A stretch of DNA of 64,000 nucleotides from Mytilus galloprovincialis (taxonomy: Eukaryota; Mollusca; Bivalvia; Mytilida; Mytilidae), in NCBI RefSeq assembly GCF_965363235.1, contig NC_134845.1:25670524-25734523 (forward strand). The letters are read 5' to 3'. Shown here piece after piece: positions 1-11,200 of this stretch. The translations under genes and the position numbers were made by a program. The notes under the pieces were generated by a model, which ran no database searches, was not told the origin of the DNA, and saw only the letters and a program-made list of their open reading frames with translations. How positions within the stretch are numbered: position 1 is the first letter of the stretch; each line of letters starts with the position of its first letter.

Positions 1-1522
1 CCACTTTCGTTTTACACGAAAACCGTCTAAAATTTAACTAAAATGCTAGAATTATGAGGATTTCAGTAATTTAGCATGACTTAATGGTGCTAGTACCGGA
101 TATATGTGCATTGTTTTGTCAAAAACAGCCCATATTTATGTAGCAGAAGCATTCTACTGTCCAATAAATAACTAAAGGTTTACATTTTAACAATTTTGTA
201 AAACTGCTATATTTTGGGACCAAAAAGGGGTATTACTGAACCTACTCCTTTAAAATATTGATACATTATAAGTTTTTGTATTTCTTGTCTTAGAATAGAT
301 AATAAACTGTTCTGTTTAGTTTAGGGTAGAACATAGCCATGTTTTGATTCCAGAAAATGATTTTCAACTGAAGAATATGAAAGCAGAGGAAATCGAACAG
401 TTTATGAGCTTACGGTAAATATAATGTTGTGGATAAGAAATCACAGATTTTCAGGTAAACACACTTAAAACGCAAAAGCTAGAGGTTCACTAATTTTGTT
501 TATAAATATATATATACATATTATATATTGTTCGACATTCTAAAGACAACGATTAATGAAATTAATGATCCTTGCCCGGATTTGAAGTAAGGGGTGTAGC
601 GACCACAATAGTTTCACCGGACCGAGCGAACTGTTTGCCCTACATGTATCTATATTTAAAAAACGTATGTTGCCTATTTAAGGAAGCACAACAGTTGTAC
701 CCCACGATTTAAATTGTCCCTGTTGTCTGATCATTGAAGTATAAGGTATCCTTATATATGACTTATATTTGTTTTAGTTAAAGAAATTGATATTAGCTGG
801 ATATCTTGTGAATTTTTTTTTTTCAGGATTAAAAATTTATTTTGTAACAAAAGATTTACCAGGAACTCATTGTTTTATTAATGGCAAAAAAAACCCCCGA
901 AAACAGCCAAACATGAAGCTTACTTGCATCCCAAACTCTCTTAAATCATTTCAGACTTGACAGATTTACGTTTAATATTTTTTTTTGAGATGATTAAAGA
1001 GAATTTGGAATGCACTTAAATGACAATGGAAACTTTTGTGTTGATTGGGGTATGAAAATATGGTCACCTTGACTTATATAGTCCAATAAGAAATACCTTG
1101 CTTGAGGGCGTTCGAGTGGTAGTACTGGATTATAAATACGCATTCACGACCGATGTTAGATACTATGCCTAATGTAAGGAGATCGCCATGCTCTCAACAA
1201 CTTTCAGAGAGGTTCTTTTACGTAGGCGAAAAGTTGAAGGACATATTATGACCATATCTAGTATTTCTATTCATTGGTATAGTCTAAAATTCAAACCAAT
1301 CATCAAAGTCATCCCTCGTTTCAGAGATCTCTTATTCGCTCGATTGGTATTGTTCTGGACATTTGAAAATTATGTAATATATTTGTAACTTGATGTTAAC
1401 CAAACAACAAATCATCAATCAATCAGTCAATGAAAGGAACTAAAGATTTGAATTAACAAATCAATTGTCCTTACAAATAGATACACAACGATGATAGATC
1501 GACGTCTAAGGTTGACACAACC
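1..1522. other. 5' flank of METTL24-like gene, no gene seen
   Basis: AT-rich sequence with scattered A/T runs and a short TA-rich patch near 505-530. Open frames here (for example 1188-1388) have no recognisable domain and no matching splice sites. An upstream exon of the METTL24-like gene could lie here or left of the window, but I cannot point to one. Confidence 0.4.
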
Positions 1523-1542
1523 ATGGCGCATGTCAAATCATG
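1523..1542 (+). CDS. METTL24: METTL24-like exon 1 (putative start)
   Basis: Six codons plus two bases before a consensus donor GTAAGT. An in-frame TAG lies a short way upstream, so this ATG is the first one available in the frame that exon 2 requires. The neighbouring ATG at 1491 is in another frame and would join out of phase. Confidence 0.55.
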
Positions 1543-3795
1543 GTAAGTTTTCATTGATTTATTTGATATTGTCGATGTCGTCCCTTTCATTTATTATAAT
1601 AAACACGTTTATTAGTTTCCATGAAAAATTCTTCTACATGAACATTTCGATATCTTCTTCTTTTTGTTTAAGGAAACAAAACATGAACGAAATCAACGGA
1701 GCATAATCGAAAATATTCATAAGCGAAGAAATCAATATATATTTAATCATGCAAATATATTGTTTTGAAATGAATAACGAGTATATATAATGATTTAATC
1801 AAATAGATCAATTAAGGAGTAGTTCATCAATTTGTGCCCTATTTCATTTGAGTAAATTAAAATTTAGCACCGCAATATTTTATAATAAAGAATGACATTG
1901 TTTTTTGCTACATTTTTTCCTATTTTCAGTTATCTTACATCAATACAAATGCACTGCAAGGAAATTATTCGCTTAGGAAATATCAAAGATGGCGGTTGGG
2001 AAGTATGTAATGATATAAGATTTAGGCCAAGACATCCTTGTCTTGTATATTCATTTGGGTATGTTATATGCATATATGATATTTTGTCTTCTTTGCTTTA
2101 CGGACACATTGATTGTTCTTTGAGTTTAAGATTTAAGTTTGATTCGAAAATACCCCCCTCCCCCCCCAAAAAAAAAAATCAATTTAACAATGTATACGTT
2201 CAAACCGCTTTTCTGGATTTCATTAAGTTTGATAAGAACGAATTGTTAGATAAAAAATCTTGGACTGAGAAGACCAGAAGGAAATACTCAACTAAGTCCA
2301 GTCGTTGAATTACATTTAGTATAAAACAATTATGTCTCATAATGTAGAATCATAGATACTGTTAAGACTACTTTTATATCTGTTTTGAGAGTTAAAGTAT
2401 AATTAAAAAAATGAATAAAACGTGACTTTCAAATTGATTTAATGTAACCTTAACACTAGATAATTATATATTCTAGATAATGCTGACAAAACTATTCATT
2501 CCTTTAAGATACATGTATTTATGCTGTGTTGTGTAAACTAGACAATTCCAGTCATTAAAACTAATATTGAACTGATGGACAATGCAGCTATAATTGCTGA
2601 GTACATATATATTTTGTGTAGGATAAACTGGGACTGGGGATTTGATGACGAGGTTGTGAAGACCTACGATTGTGAAGTACACTCTTTTGACCCAAGGTAA
2701 ATGTTTCATAAAATTAATAAAAAGTGACAAACACATCATGTTTCAAGCTTGCATTATATAAGTTGTTTAACGTGATTCTTTTATAAAAATTTGAGGGGGA
2801 AAATGAATATGAGATACACGTAAAAATTCATTTTAAATAAAAAAAAAACAACAACTGATAATGATATTCACCAGCGATGCATATATACTGATACCATACA
2901 AGTTGATGAAACAATTCAAAATTCAAAAATTAAATAAAATAAAGAAGAGAAGAGAAAGTCTGATTTAAGCAAAAACAACATTATAAAAAAAAACTGGTTG
3001 CCTTCCTTCGATTTTTGTTGTATACCCGTATGTTGAAAGAGAGAGAAGCAGCGTAACGTTAACAACATTCAGTTTTATTTCAGTATGATATACTCGGGAA
3101 ATAGACCAAACATTCACTTTCACCGTATTGGCGTGATCAATAAAAGAAACTTCTATGATTTCAAACGAAAATGGAACATGACTACTCTTGATGATATCAG
3201 AACCACGCTTGGTCATGGGGCGGTATGTATGAAATTAATCCGAATATGCGTTCGTTCGATGTTCTTTTCAATAATTGAACAATATCTCAAACTAAATGAA
3301 GACAGCAAAATAGTATTGTATAAATCACTAGTATTATGATCTATATTTGCATAAGAATTATATGTATACAATGGTAGAGATTACTGTTTACTTAACTTGA
3401 AATTTAAGGAAAACTCAGTGAATGCAAACCATTAGTTACCTTTTGCTCATATGAAAAATGTTCAAGACACAATATAACATTACCAGCGACATTCATATGT
3501 GTAATTATTTTTACGATTTTCGTTCCAGAGAAAAATCGATATATTGAAAATAGACATTGAATGGGATGAATGGATAGTTTTACCAAATGTCATCAAGAGT
3601 GGTGTTCTGAAATATGTTACACAGATATTATTAGAACTCCATTCACCTGGAAATCTAGAACGAATGAAAACTGTTAGAAGTTTATACAATGAAGGATTTA
3701 GAATATTCTGGTACCATAGAAATCATTTTTGTCGTCGCAATAAGGCATACATTGAATACTCTATTTGTTTCGAAGTATGTTTTGTGAGGATATAA
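1523..3795 (+). CDS. METTL24: METTL24-type methyltransferase-like protein, 5 exons, 209 aa
   Basis: Exons 1523-1542, 1930-2058, 2622-2696, 3084-3222 and 3529-3795 join in phase with GT-AG introns to a 209-aa product. Family hallmarks, in order: CKEIIRLGN and DGGWEVC (residues 16-33), PCLVYSFGINWDWGFDDEV (43-61), the acidic SFDP segment (71-74), PNIHFHRIG in exon 4, LKIDIE (127-132) and LLELH in exon 5. These match the FkbM-like methyltransferase fold of the METTL24 family, expected to bind S-adenosylmethionine; substrate unknown. The usual IDIEGxEW signature reads DIEWDEW here (Gly to Trp). Vertebrate members carry an N-terminal signal-anchor, which is missing. The ATG at 1523 has a strong context (ACAACCATGG) and the correct phase, but an unseen upstream exon is possible. 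A polyadenylation signal AATAAA lies at 3862-3867. Family assignment is strong, exact orthology is inference. Confidence 0.85.
1930..2058 (+). CDS. METTL24: METTL24-like exon 2
   Basis: Follows the acceptor TATTTTCAG and ends before GTATGT. Encodes the conserved CKEIIRLGNIKDGGWEVC region and the PCLVYSFG strand, the first part of the methyltransferase fold. Starts with one base and ends with two bases of split codons. Confidence 0.88.
2622..2696 (+). CDS. METTL24: METTL24-like exon 3
   Basis: Acceptor TTTTGTGTAG, donor GTAAAT. Encodes GINWDWGFDDEVVKTYDCEV then HSFDP. The acidic SFDP segment is placed where the cofactor-binding acidic residue sits in FkbM-like folds (inference from the family). 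Confidence 0.88.
3084..3222 (+). CDS. METTL24: METTL24-like exon 4
   Basis: Acceptor TTTTATTTCAG, donor GTATGT, ends in phase 0. Contains the PNIHFHRIGV motif and the TTLDDIRTTLGH segment typical of the family just before the catalytic DIE exon. Confidence 0.88.
3529..3795 (+). CDS. METTL24: METTL24-like terminal exon
   Basis: Acceptor TTTCGTTCCAG, stop TAA at 3793-3795. Encodes KIDILKIDIEWDEW, LLELHSPGNLERM and a Cys-containing tail (CFEVCFVRI) aligned with the usual end of the family. Confidence 0.88.
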   Translation, partial: RKIDILKIDIEWDEWIVLPNVIKSGVLKYVTQILLELHSPGNLERMKTVRSLYNEGFRIFWYHRNHFCRRNKAYIEYSICFEVCFVRI

Positions 3796-5690
3796 TTTGT
3801 TAAACCTTGTGATACGTGTTTAATTACATGATGAATACAAAGTATTGTGACGTCTATGACAAATAAAGTAATACTATTTTTGCACACTATAACAAGCTAT
3901 AGAAACTAATGATAGTTAGAAATATCTCTATCGAGTTTTTAAATTTCTTTGGTATGCTTTAATAGGAAAATGATCGAAAGCATACAGTCTACTACACTAT
4001 TGTGTGTCTCTTTCGATCGCGAAGTTTGGTCCTGCATTGACATTTCAGCATACAATTTGAGCTTACTGTGCCTAATCCAAAGAATAATTGCATCTGTACA
4101 TATGTAGATAAATAATTCCTGCACGCTTAATTACAAAAATGATAAAACAAATTTTGTTTATCTAAATTTTATAAAATTAAGGAACAATTTTTATAATCTG
4201 TAATCAGAAAATTGTCGAGAGTTTTACAATTAAAATTATATATCGCATACATTAATGAGACAAAATGTCAAACAATGTTGAGGTCAGCATAGAGTCTTTG
4301 ATAGAAGACATTGACCCTAATTTATAAATAGAATATTAAACAGTGACTTTAAAATATCTGCAATAAACATCAAATTATTTGAATGACATACCCATTAAGT
4401 TTGAATATATACATCCAACATACTTCCTATTTTAATCGTTACAGAAGGTACTCATAGGGACAGCACACATTGGTACAAAGAAAAAAAACATCTTTTCAAT
4501 GACACCTCATTAAAGGAAGTGAAATACAAAAAAAAAAAAAACAGGCAAAAAATAAAAAATAAACACCTCCTGATGAAAGAATACTCGCATTTGCTGAAAG
4601 CAAGCTTTAATCTGCTGATATATAATAATGATGTTTTACATTTACACATTGACATACATATTTGCCACTGGTCTTTACTCAAACAACGATTCACTCATAA
4701 ATGCATTACTGAAAAAGTGTGAGGTTAATTATTTGTCTGTGTAGTATCTCAGATCCGTTATACCATTAGAAATAAAAAAAAAAAACCATTACCCCCTCCC
4801 TTTGCCAAATACTCCTTGGAGAAAATATACCATTTAAAAAACAGAAAAGATAGACATGTAGTGATCCTTAACATAGCAATTCTTTTTCTTCGTCTGTAAA
4901 CAGCCTACATTTTTAATACGTAATCGAGACATCTTGAAAATACTGCAAATCATTCAAAATAACTTTCTTAAAGGAACAACCACTTTACTTTACAAAAAAA
5001 AGGGGGGGTGTTCTGAGTCAGATTTTTTCTCACGCGAATGTTTATATTTAGTTTTTTTTCGATGGTACATGTACCAATTCAATATTTAATACTATAATGT
5101 ATGGGGAAACTTTCGATTCAGAATATTTGTTTTATAATATTCTAATCATCTGTATGACCCGATGTTTTTTTAATCAAATTGTGGAAAAATCATATTTAAA
5201 AAAGAAAAAAAAGTCACCTGGTCGTTCCCTTACTGCTAGAAAAGTTGTCCGAAAATTTGATTTCGGTTCTATGCAATGAACATTTAAATGACATATAGTT
5301 TACAAGTGTGAACGAATCTTATGTACAGGTAACTAAACAAGGTGTATAGATGTGAACAAATTTAATGTGAAACTAGTGTACATTACATTAAACCAAATGT
5401 AAACATGTTTACTGTACACGGCGTTTGGTGTGAACACGGACTAAGTTAAATATGTCATACAAATCTAATCTTGAATTTCATCCAAATTCTTTATTTATTC
5501 TCGGAACACGATTTAGAAATTCAAACGTGACGTCACTTTGGGCGTTGCAATGGCTTTGGCTAACACGGCTTTGATTTTGTAATGTATTCGTTTTTATTCT
5601 ATAGCTAGTCACCACTTCAGTTTAATGATGTATATCTATTATACAGTCATTTTATAAAATTTACAGTTTGCAAAACTATGTTATATTCTT
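3796..5690. other. intergenic, AT-rich
   Basis: Contains the AATAAA at 3862-3867 for the upstream gene and several A/T and G homopolymer runs (for example near 4530 and 5000). No ORF with a recognisable domain and no repeat family shared with the rest of the window was noticed. Confidence 0.4.
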
Positions 5691-6250
5691 GATAATAATG
5701 ATGTTTTTTGTCCCAGGCGGATAACCCTGGCCGTATTTGGAACTTTTGGTCCTCGACGATCTTCAACTCTGTACTTGTTTTGGCTTTCAAACTTTTTTCA
5801 TCTGAGCATAGTTTTGTGTGGACGTAACGCACGTCTGGCGTATATATTTATTAACCTGGTACCTTTTGATGGCTATTATTCGTTTGTTTCTCTGTCCTAT
5901 ATTTTCTCCCATTTATTTATTGTAGCCCTGTCGTGTAATGTTGTAATTTTAATGTTATAATTAACATTGCCATTAAAGCGGGAGGTTTGACATGCCAAAC
6001 AAACTTGGTCCAACCCACCATTTTTTTAAATAAAATGGCCTGTACCAAGTCAGGAAAATGGCAATTATTACATTATAGTTCGTTTCTGTGTGTGTTACAT
6101 TTTGGTGTTGTGTTTCTGTTGTGTCATAGTTCTCTTAAATTTGATACGTTTCCCTCAGTTTTAGTTTGTAGCCCGGATTTGTTTTTTCCCAATCGAAATT
6201 CTTATGAATTCGAACAGCGGTATACTACTTTTGCCTTTATTTATCTACTA
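5690..6250 (+). repeat. dispersed repeat family A, + copy
   Basis: Shares long stretches with the reverse complements of 48370-49095 and 60000-60800, including the part around GATCTTCAACTCTGTACTTG, the short core near 5821-5841, the CCTGGTACCTTTTGATGGC block, and the block running through TGCCAAAC and the CCCACCATTT region. Open frames inside it (5775-5960, 5987-6328) are by-products of the repeat. It looks like a SINE-type or composite non-autonomous element. Confidence 0.75.
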
Positions 6251-7182
6251 CTTATGGGCGTTTCATCCCCAAACGTATCAGCAGCACAGTATTTTCATCA
6301 CAGTTGTATCAACATAAAATATCATTGATTTATGCATTTTCTGTAAATTTACTGCCTATAAAATGTTGAAATATTCGAAACACTTCGATTTTGAAACAAT
6401 AGAGTAGAATGTCTTTAGAATTCGTTCAATTTGAACAAAAATTGTTAAAGCAGTTTTCCGTTCATGAATAAAAAAAAATACTTAGAATATAAGGTTTCAA
6501 CTCTCTACGGCAAACTTGACCTAAGATGTATTTTGTTGTAATGAATAGGTCATGTCTGCTCATAAAGCTCCTTACGATCTAGAGTTTCTACGCATTCCTG
6601 GATTTCAAATTTATATGCCTATTGATGAAGGCTAGAAAAGCGCTTCGAACGCACTTTATTTATTAAGTGTTTAATTCATTTAAATACAATGTCTTACACA
6701 TACGCATATACTTGAAAATGAAAACAAATAATAGTTAATCTTTTAAACAAGTATTACCAAAATACTTCTAAGAGAAACCTTTTTCATGATAATGAATGTC
6801 TGTATAATGAATGTTATTGTACACAGATTGCACACCTTATTTGAATGACAACTGCTTTTACCTTTCATTCAAACGACAAATGCTATTATGATTTGAATAT
6901 TTTGTTAAATGTCTTGAGTAAATGTAACAACAAATGTTTTTTAAGGTTAGTCACAAGATTTTGTTATATCTAGAATAATAGAAAATATAATGATGTCATA
7001 TTAGAAAATGTTAGGAACAATTACATTACTATACATGCATATAAAGTACATATATGTTTGTAATGTGAAATCTTGAAAATGCGGTCAACAAAATTAAAAC
7101 GCTGTTTAATGTTTGTTCAGTAGCAATTCAGGAATTCAGTAAGAGTTAAGCATACATCGCAACATTATATCAGGAAAATTAG
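6250..7182. other. intergenic with one short repeat motif
   Basis: AT-rich gap between the two convergent genes. Around 6625-6660 lies the motif GAAAAGCGCTTCGAACGCAC with one substitution, shared with 17765-17790. On the minus strand an ATTAAA at 7104-7109 lies 74 bases beyond the HSPA12-like stop and is a likely polyadenylation signal. Confidence 0.5.
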
Positions 7183-8216
7183 TTACGGCAAACAAAACTT
7201 AGCTTTAAATTTTTTTCCAGTATTTTCATCAGTGATAACCGCTTTTATTTCTGTTCCGCCAGCATTTATTTCTAATTTTAATGCACCATTTGAACTAGTG
7301 CGTTCTTTAAGATCTACATTCAAAGTTCCAAGTTTCATGCATCCTGGGTCTGTTACGTGTACAGGGTCTTTCTCTTCTGTTGCATAAAATTCAATTTTCA
7401 CTTCCTGGTCATCTTTGCTTATTGGATCATATTCTGTTGCTGGTTGCCATTCACCAACTTTGATTTCTTCACCAATCTCGACTAGTTTTTCAAAAACATC
7501 AGTAGCAAATTTTATACTTTGTCTATTTTTCCGTAAAGTTCTATAGCGTTCATCGTCTTCAGTTGAAATTTCTTTCTCAATCTTTATTCCGTAAGTATAT
7601 CTTGATATTCTTGACTTTACAGCCAATGGTTCTAAACCGAAGAGAACGGCGCCTTTTAGAACAGCTAAACCAGGATCTTTTGGAACCACTATTTGCATAT
7701 TCGGAAAATGTTCTCTTATACTGTCGATTATAATTTCTGATTCCGAAAATCCACCAACTGCTAAAATAATATCTACATTTTGTAGTTTGGGACTTTTGAA
7801 TATTTCGGACAAGTGACTTGTGATCGACTGAATTGATTGATTGAAAAACTCTTCAAATCGCAAAGCCGAAATTCTTATTTTGCCATGCTTAATTCGTATT
7901 TCCGATGGAAGATCAGATTTGTGTATTTTCTTATACACATCTGTAAATGCCTGACTAACATTGAAAATAACATCTGCATCTGACTTAGGTTTGAAACTTT
8001 TTTTCTTTCTTTCAAATTGTTTTACTGTTTCAAAATAAGCCACTGGATCTTCTCGTTTAACCTTATGAACGACATCGATGGTGAACAGTTCTTCAAGATA
8101 CTCTTCAAATTCGTAGTTGACATTATTTCCACCCCAGCTACCACCATTGGGAGGAAATATTTCTTTCAAGAAGTTATCCTCCTCTATCTGATGTCCAGTT
8201 ACATCCAAAGTTCCAC
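7183..8216 (-). CDS. HSPA12: HSPA12-like exon 8, C-terminal half
   Basis: A 1034-nt terminal exon starting GGTLDVTGHQ, with YEFEEYLEELF, the adenosine motif ILAVGGF, LKGAVLFGLEP and YTYGI, and ending KLEINAGGTEIKAVITDE then KFCLP, stop at 7183-7185. The end matches the HSPA12 C-terminal beta segment with no extra lid. Confidence 0.96.
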
Positions 8217-11200
8217 CTGTGAAACAATGGTTAAAAATCATTTCAGTAGGTAATTATAATCACATTAGAAATGATACCTAATTAAAGATTAAGAAAACAC
8301 ATCCTTTTAAATGTTGAATTCTGTCATATATTTTATCTTGAGAAATACTTGACCACTGCATTCTGTTTTATCGGTCCTGATTTTGTGGATCAAAAGCATT
8401 AATTGTAGATTATAAGGAAATATATTAGGTCTCGTTTCTATATTATTGGTGCAGATATGTCTTTTATCATAAAACGTATTTATTATCCAAAACTGTGTAG
8501 AATTAATTAAATCGTAACATGATATATTATTTTAATTTTGTTTGGACATATAATGTTAAAGCATTCAATGGAAAATTAAATCGAAATCCTTATCTTTTTC
8601 AGTAATTTCACTACATTGACACCTAAAAAAAGTTACTGTACTGTTAAATCTTGTACTTAGAGTTTCGACGGTTAGAAACGAAATAAATATTACTTTTTGT
8701 AATAATAATTCCCAATGATGTTCGGTGGAAAAACGGCATTCCCCGATCCTCGAAAAAAATGCTATAATACTATTGTAGTTATGCACTTTGGGGTTCGTGT
8801 TCCTTATTCTTTAGTTTTCTATGTTGTGTCATATGTCATGTGTTCTATTGTTTGTCTGTTTGTCTTCTTTCATTTTTAGCCAGGCGTTGTCAGTTTATTT
8901 TTGATTTATGAGTTTCACTGTCCATATGGTATAGTTCGTACCTCTTTTGTATCTGGGTAACAATGAAAAATATAGACAAAAGTGAAAATATATGTCTTTA
9001 TTGTATTAGAATCTATGTTAAGAATTTAACACTATACTTGTTACATCCAATAAGTATTCTGGATGCGCATAGCATTGACTCAAATAATTTTACTGTGCAG
9101 TAAACGCACAGGATGTTTTAAACAGAGAAAAATAGTATATTGAGAATTTCATTGGTATTTAAATTACCTCCTTGATCTAAAACCACATAAGATTTACCAG
9201 ACCCAAGCAAAGTTAGCGTTTTAAGTTCACTTTCTTTTATACTCATAGGTACTTTGCGGCAATACAGTGACGCTGCTTCCGGTTCCAAAGCTAGACTTAG
9301 CTGGTCTGCCAAAATACCAGCCTAAAATAAGTAATAAAATAATGTTAGTTGACGGATCAAAATTGCGAAATCTAATATATAGAACTGTTAGCAGAACTAA
9401 TGAAAAAATTGCTGCTTTCTAATGACAACAGACATTCACAATCCCTTGCCATCATAATGGGTGAAGGAATATAAATAAAAAAGTTGTACTATGATTGCCT
9501 ATATGAAAACTCTCAATCAGAGATCAAATGACAAAGAGGTTAACAACTATTGGTCCCCATACGATCTTGAAAAATGAACAAAATCCATACCACATAGAAT
9601 AGCGGGACAGTGCCGTAAAACTACATTAGATGTCATCATGTGTAACTTTCTTCATTTGAAAAAGGCTTTATATTACTCATCAGATCGATTCAAAGCGCAT
9701 TAAAAAAAGACTCCTTAAAACACAAAATCACAAAGTACTCGCTCTTACTGAAAACTAGTTCTAAGCCTATAACAAAAAATAAAAAAACCATAACAGTTTG
9801 ATCAGTTTTATATCACAATATTAGGATCGTAAGGGAAATGTTCGAATAAAAATGATGATTTGTGTATATAAGTAAGACAACAACAAAACGGGCACATGTA
9901 CACACACGTGGTATTAAACGCATATCGGATTTCATCAACAGTGTGTAATTTTAAATTCGTATGGAGTGTTTTCATTTTTGAAATTCAAATTGTATATTTA
10001 GTTCTCTTATTATAATTGTTTTATTCGTAATGAGTACTTGCAATCCCAGTGTGTAATTTAGGATTTGTAAAATCTTAGTGCTTGTTTTTTCATCACCACT
10101 GTGTAATTTGTAAATCTGAACATATGTTTAAAGTTTTAAATTTTAGTCTGTTTTGCCGAAAAGAGGAAATTTTTAATATTTTGTTCATTTATTTTTTATG
10201 AACTTTATATTTAGAAAAAAAAACCGTGTATACATTTTTGCTTTAATTGGTACTGTTTGGACAATAACTGCTTCTTTTTCCAACGAATCTAGCTCTTGTA
10301 TTGATAGAGATAATGGTTCCACAATATAGTTATCGGTGTATATGTTGTTTTTATATATGTTTCTTTTGATTTGTCAAATGGATATATGGAATTTCAGAAA
10401 TATTTGTAATTTGTTAATAAAAAATATATATATATATTCTATAGAATTAGGAGGAACCTGAATATTCTGTTGGCATGCTCGCTTTCATATTTGTACCAAA
10501 CATTTTTGGCGTCAATAACGATTAGATTAAAAAAAAAGCTATTGCTATTGTGAGAAATATTTTTTTTTAAACATTACAATACTTTAGAGTTTTAAGACCC
10601 AGAAGATTGCAGTAAATACCATTTCTGCTGCGTCTCTCATAAACTGCTTAGCTTTCATTTCCCAGATTGCAGGCACAGTCAAAACCCAATGGATATCAGT
10701 ATTTGAAATATTGCTGTCTCTAACGAAACTTTTATGTAGGGCATCCAAAAGATGCTCTTTCAAATATCTAATTGCAGCAGAAAACACTTTTATCGCCTTC
10801 ATTGTCTTCCCAGTTATGTCTTTTATATCAATATCTTTATTTAAGTCATTCTGTAAATAAACATGTAGATACATAACAACAGCTGTGCATATGTTTTTGT
10901 TGTCTAAATCTTTAATTGACAGCATCAATCTTTCATAATTTAAACAATGGGTATTAATATTTGGAAATAATTTTTTCGTGCGTCGACTGCAATTTTCTGT
11001 TATACGGTTGAACTCAAATTAACACAGGATGTATTCATAGGAAAGTTGAGATTATCTGTAATTACAGCATAAAATGTATAAAAAGTTTAGTTGTTAGAAT
11101 AATTGACGTCGCATATATAATTATCCTGATTTAGAGTAATTTCTCACAATTTGATTGGCTGATGTTGACCGAATAAATTTCAGTACAATTTTTTATTACG

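Noticed and set aside
5987..6328. 113-codon + ORF
   Set aside because: Lies within dispersed repeat family A, with copies at 48.4-49.1 and 60.0-60.8 kb.
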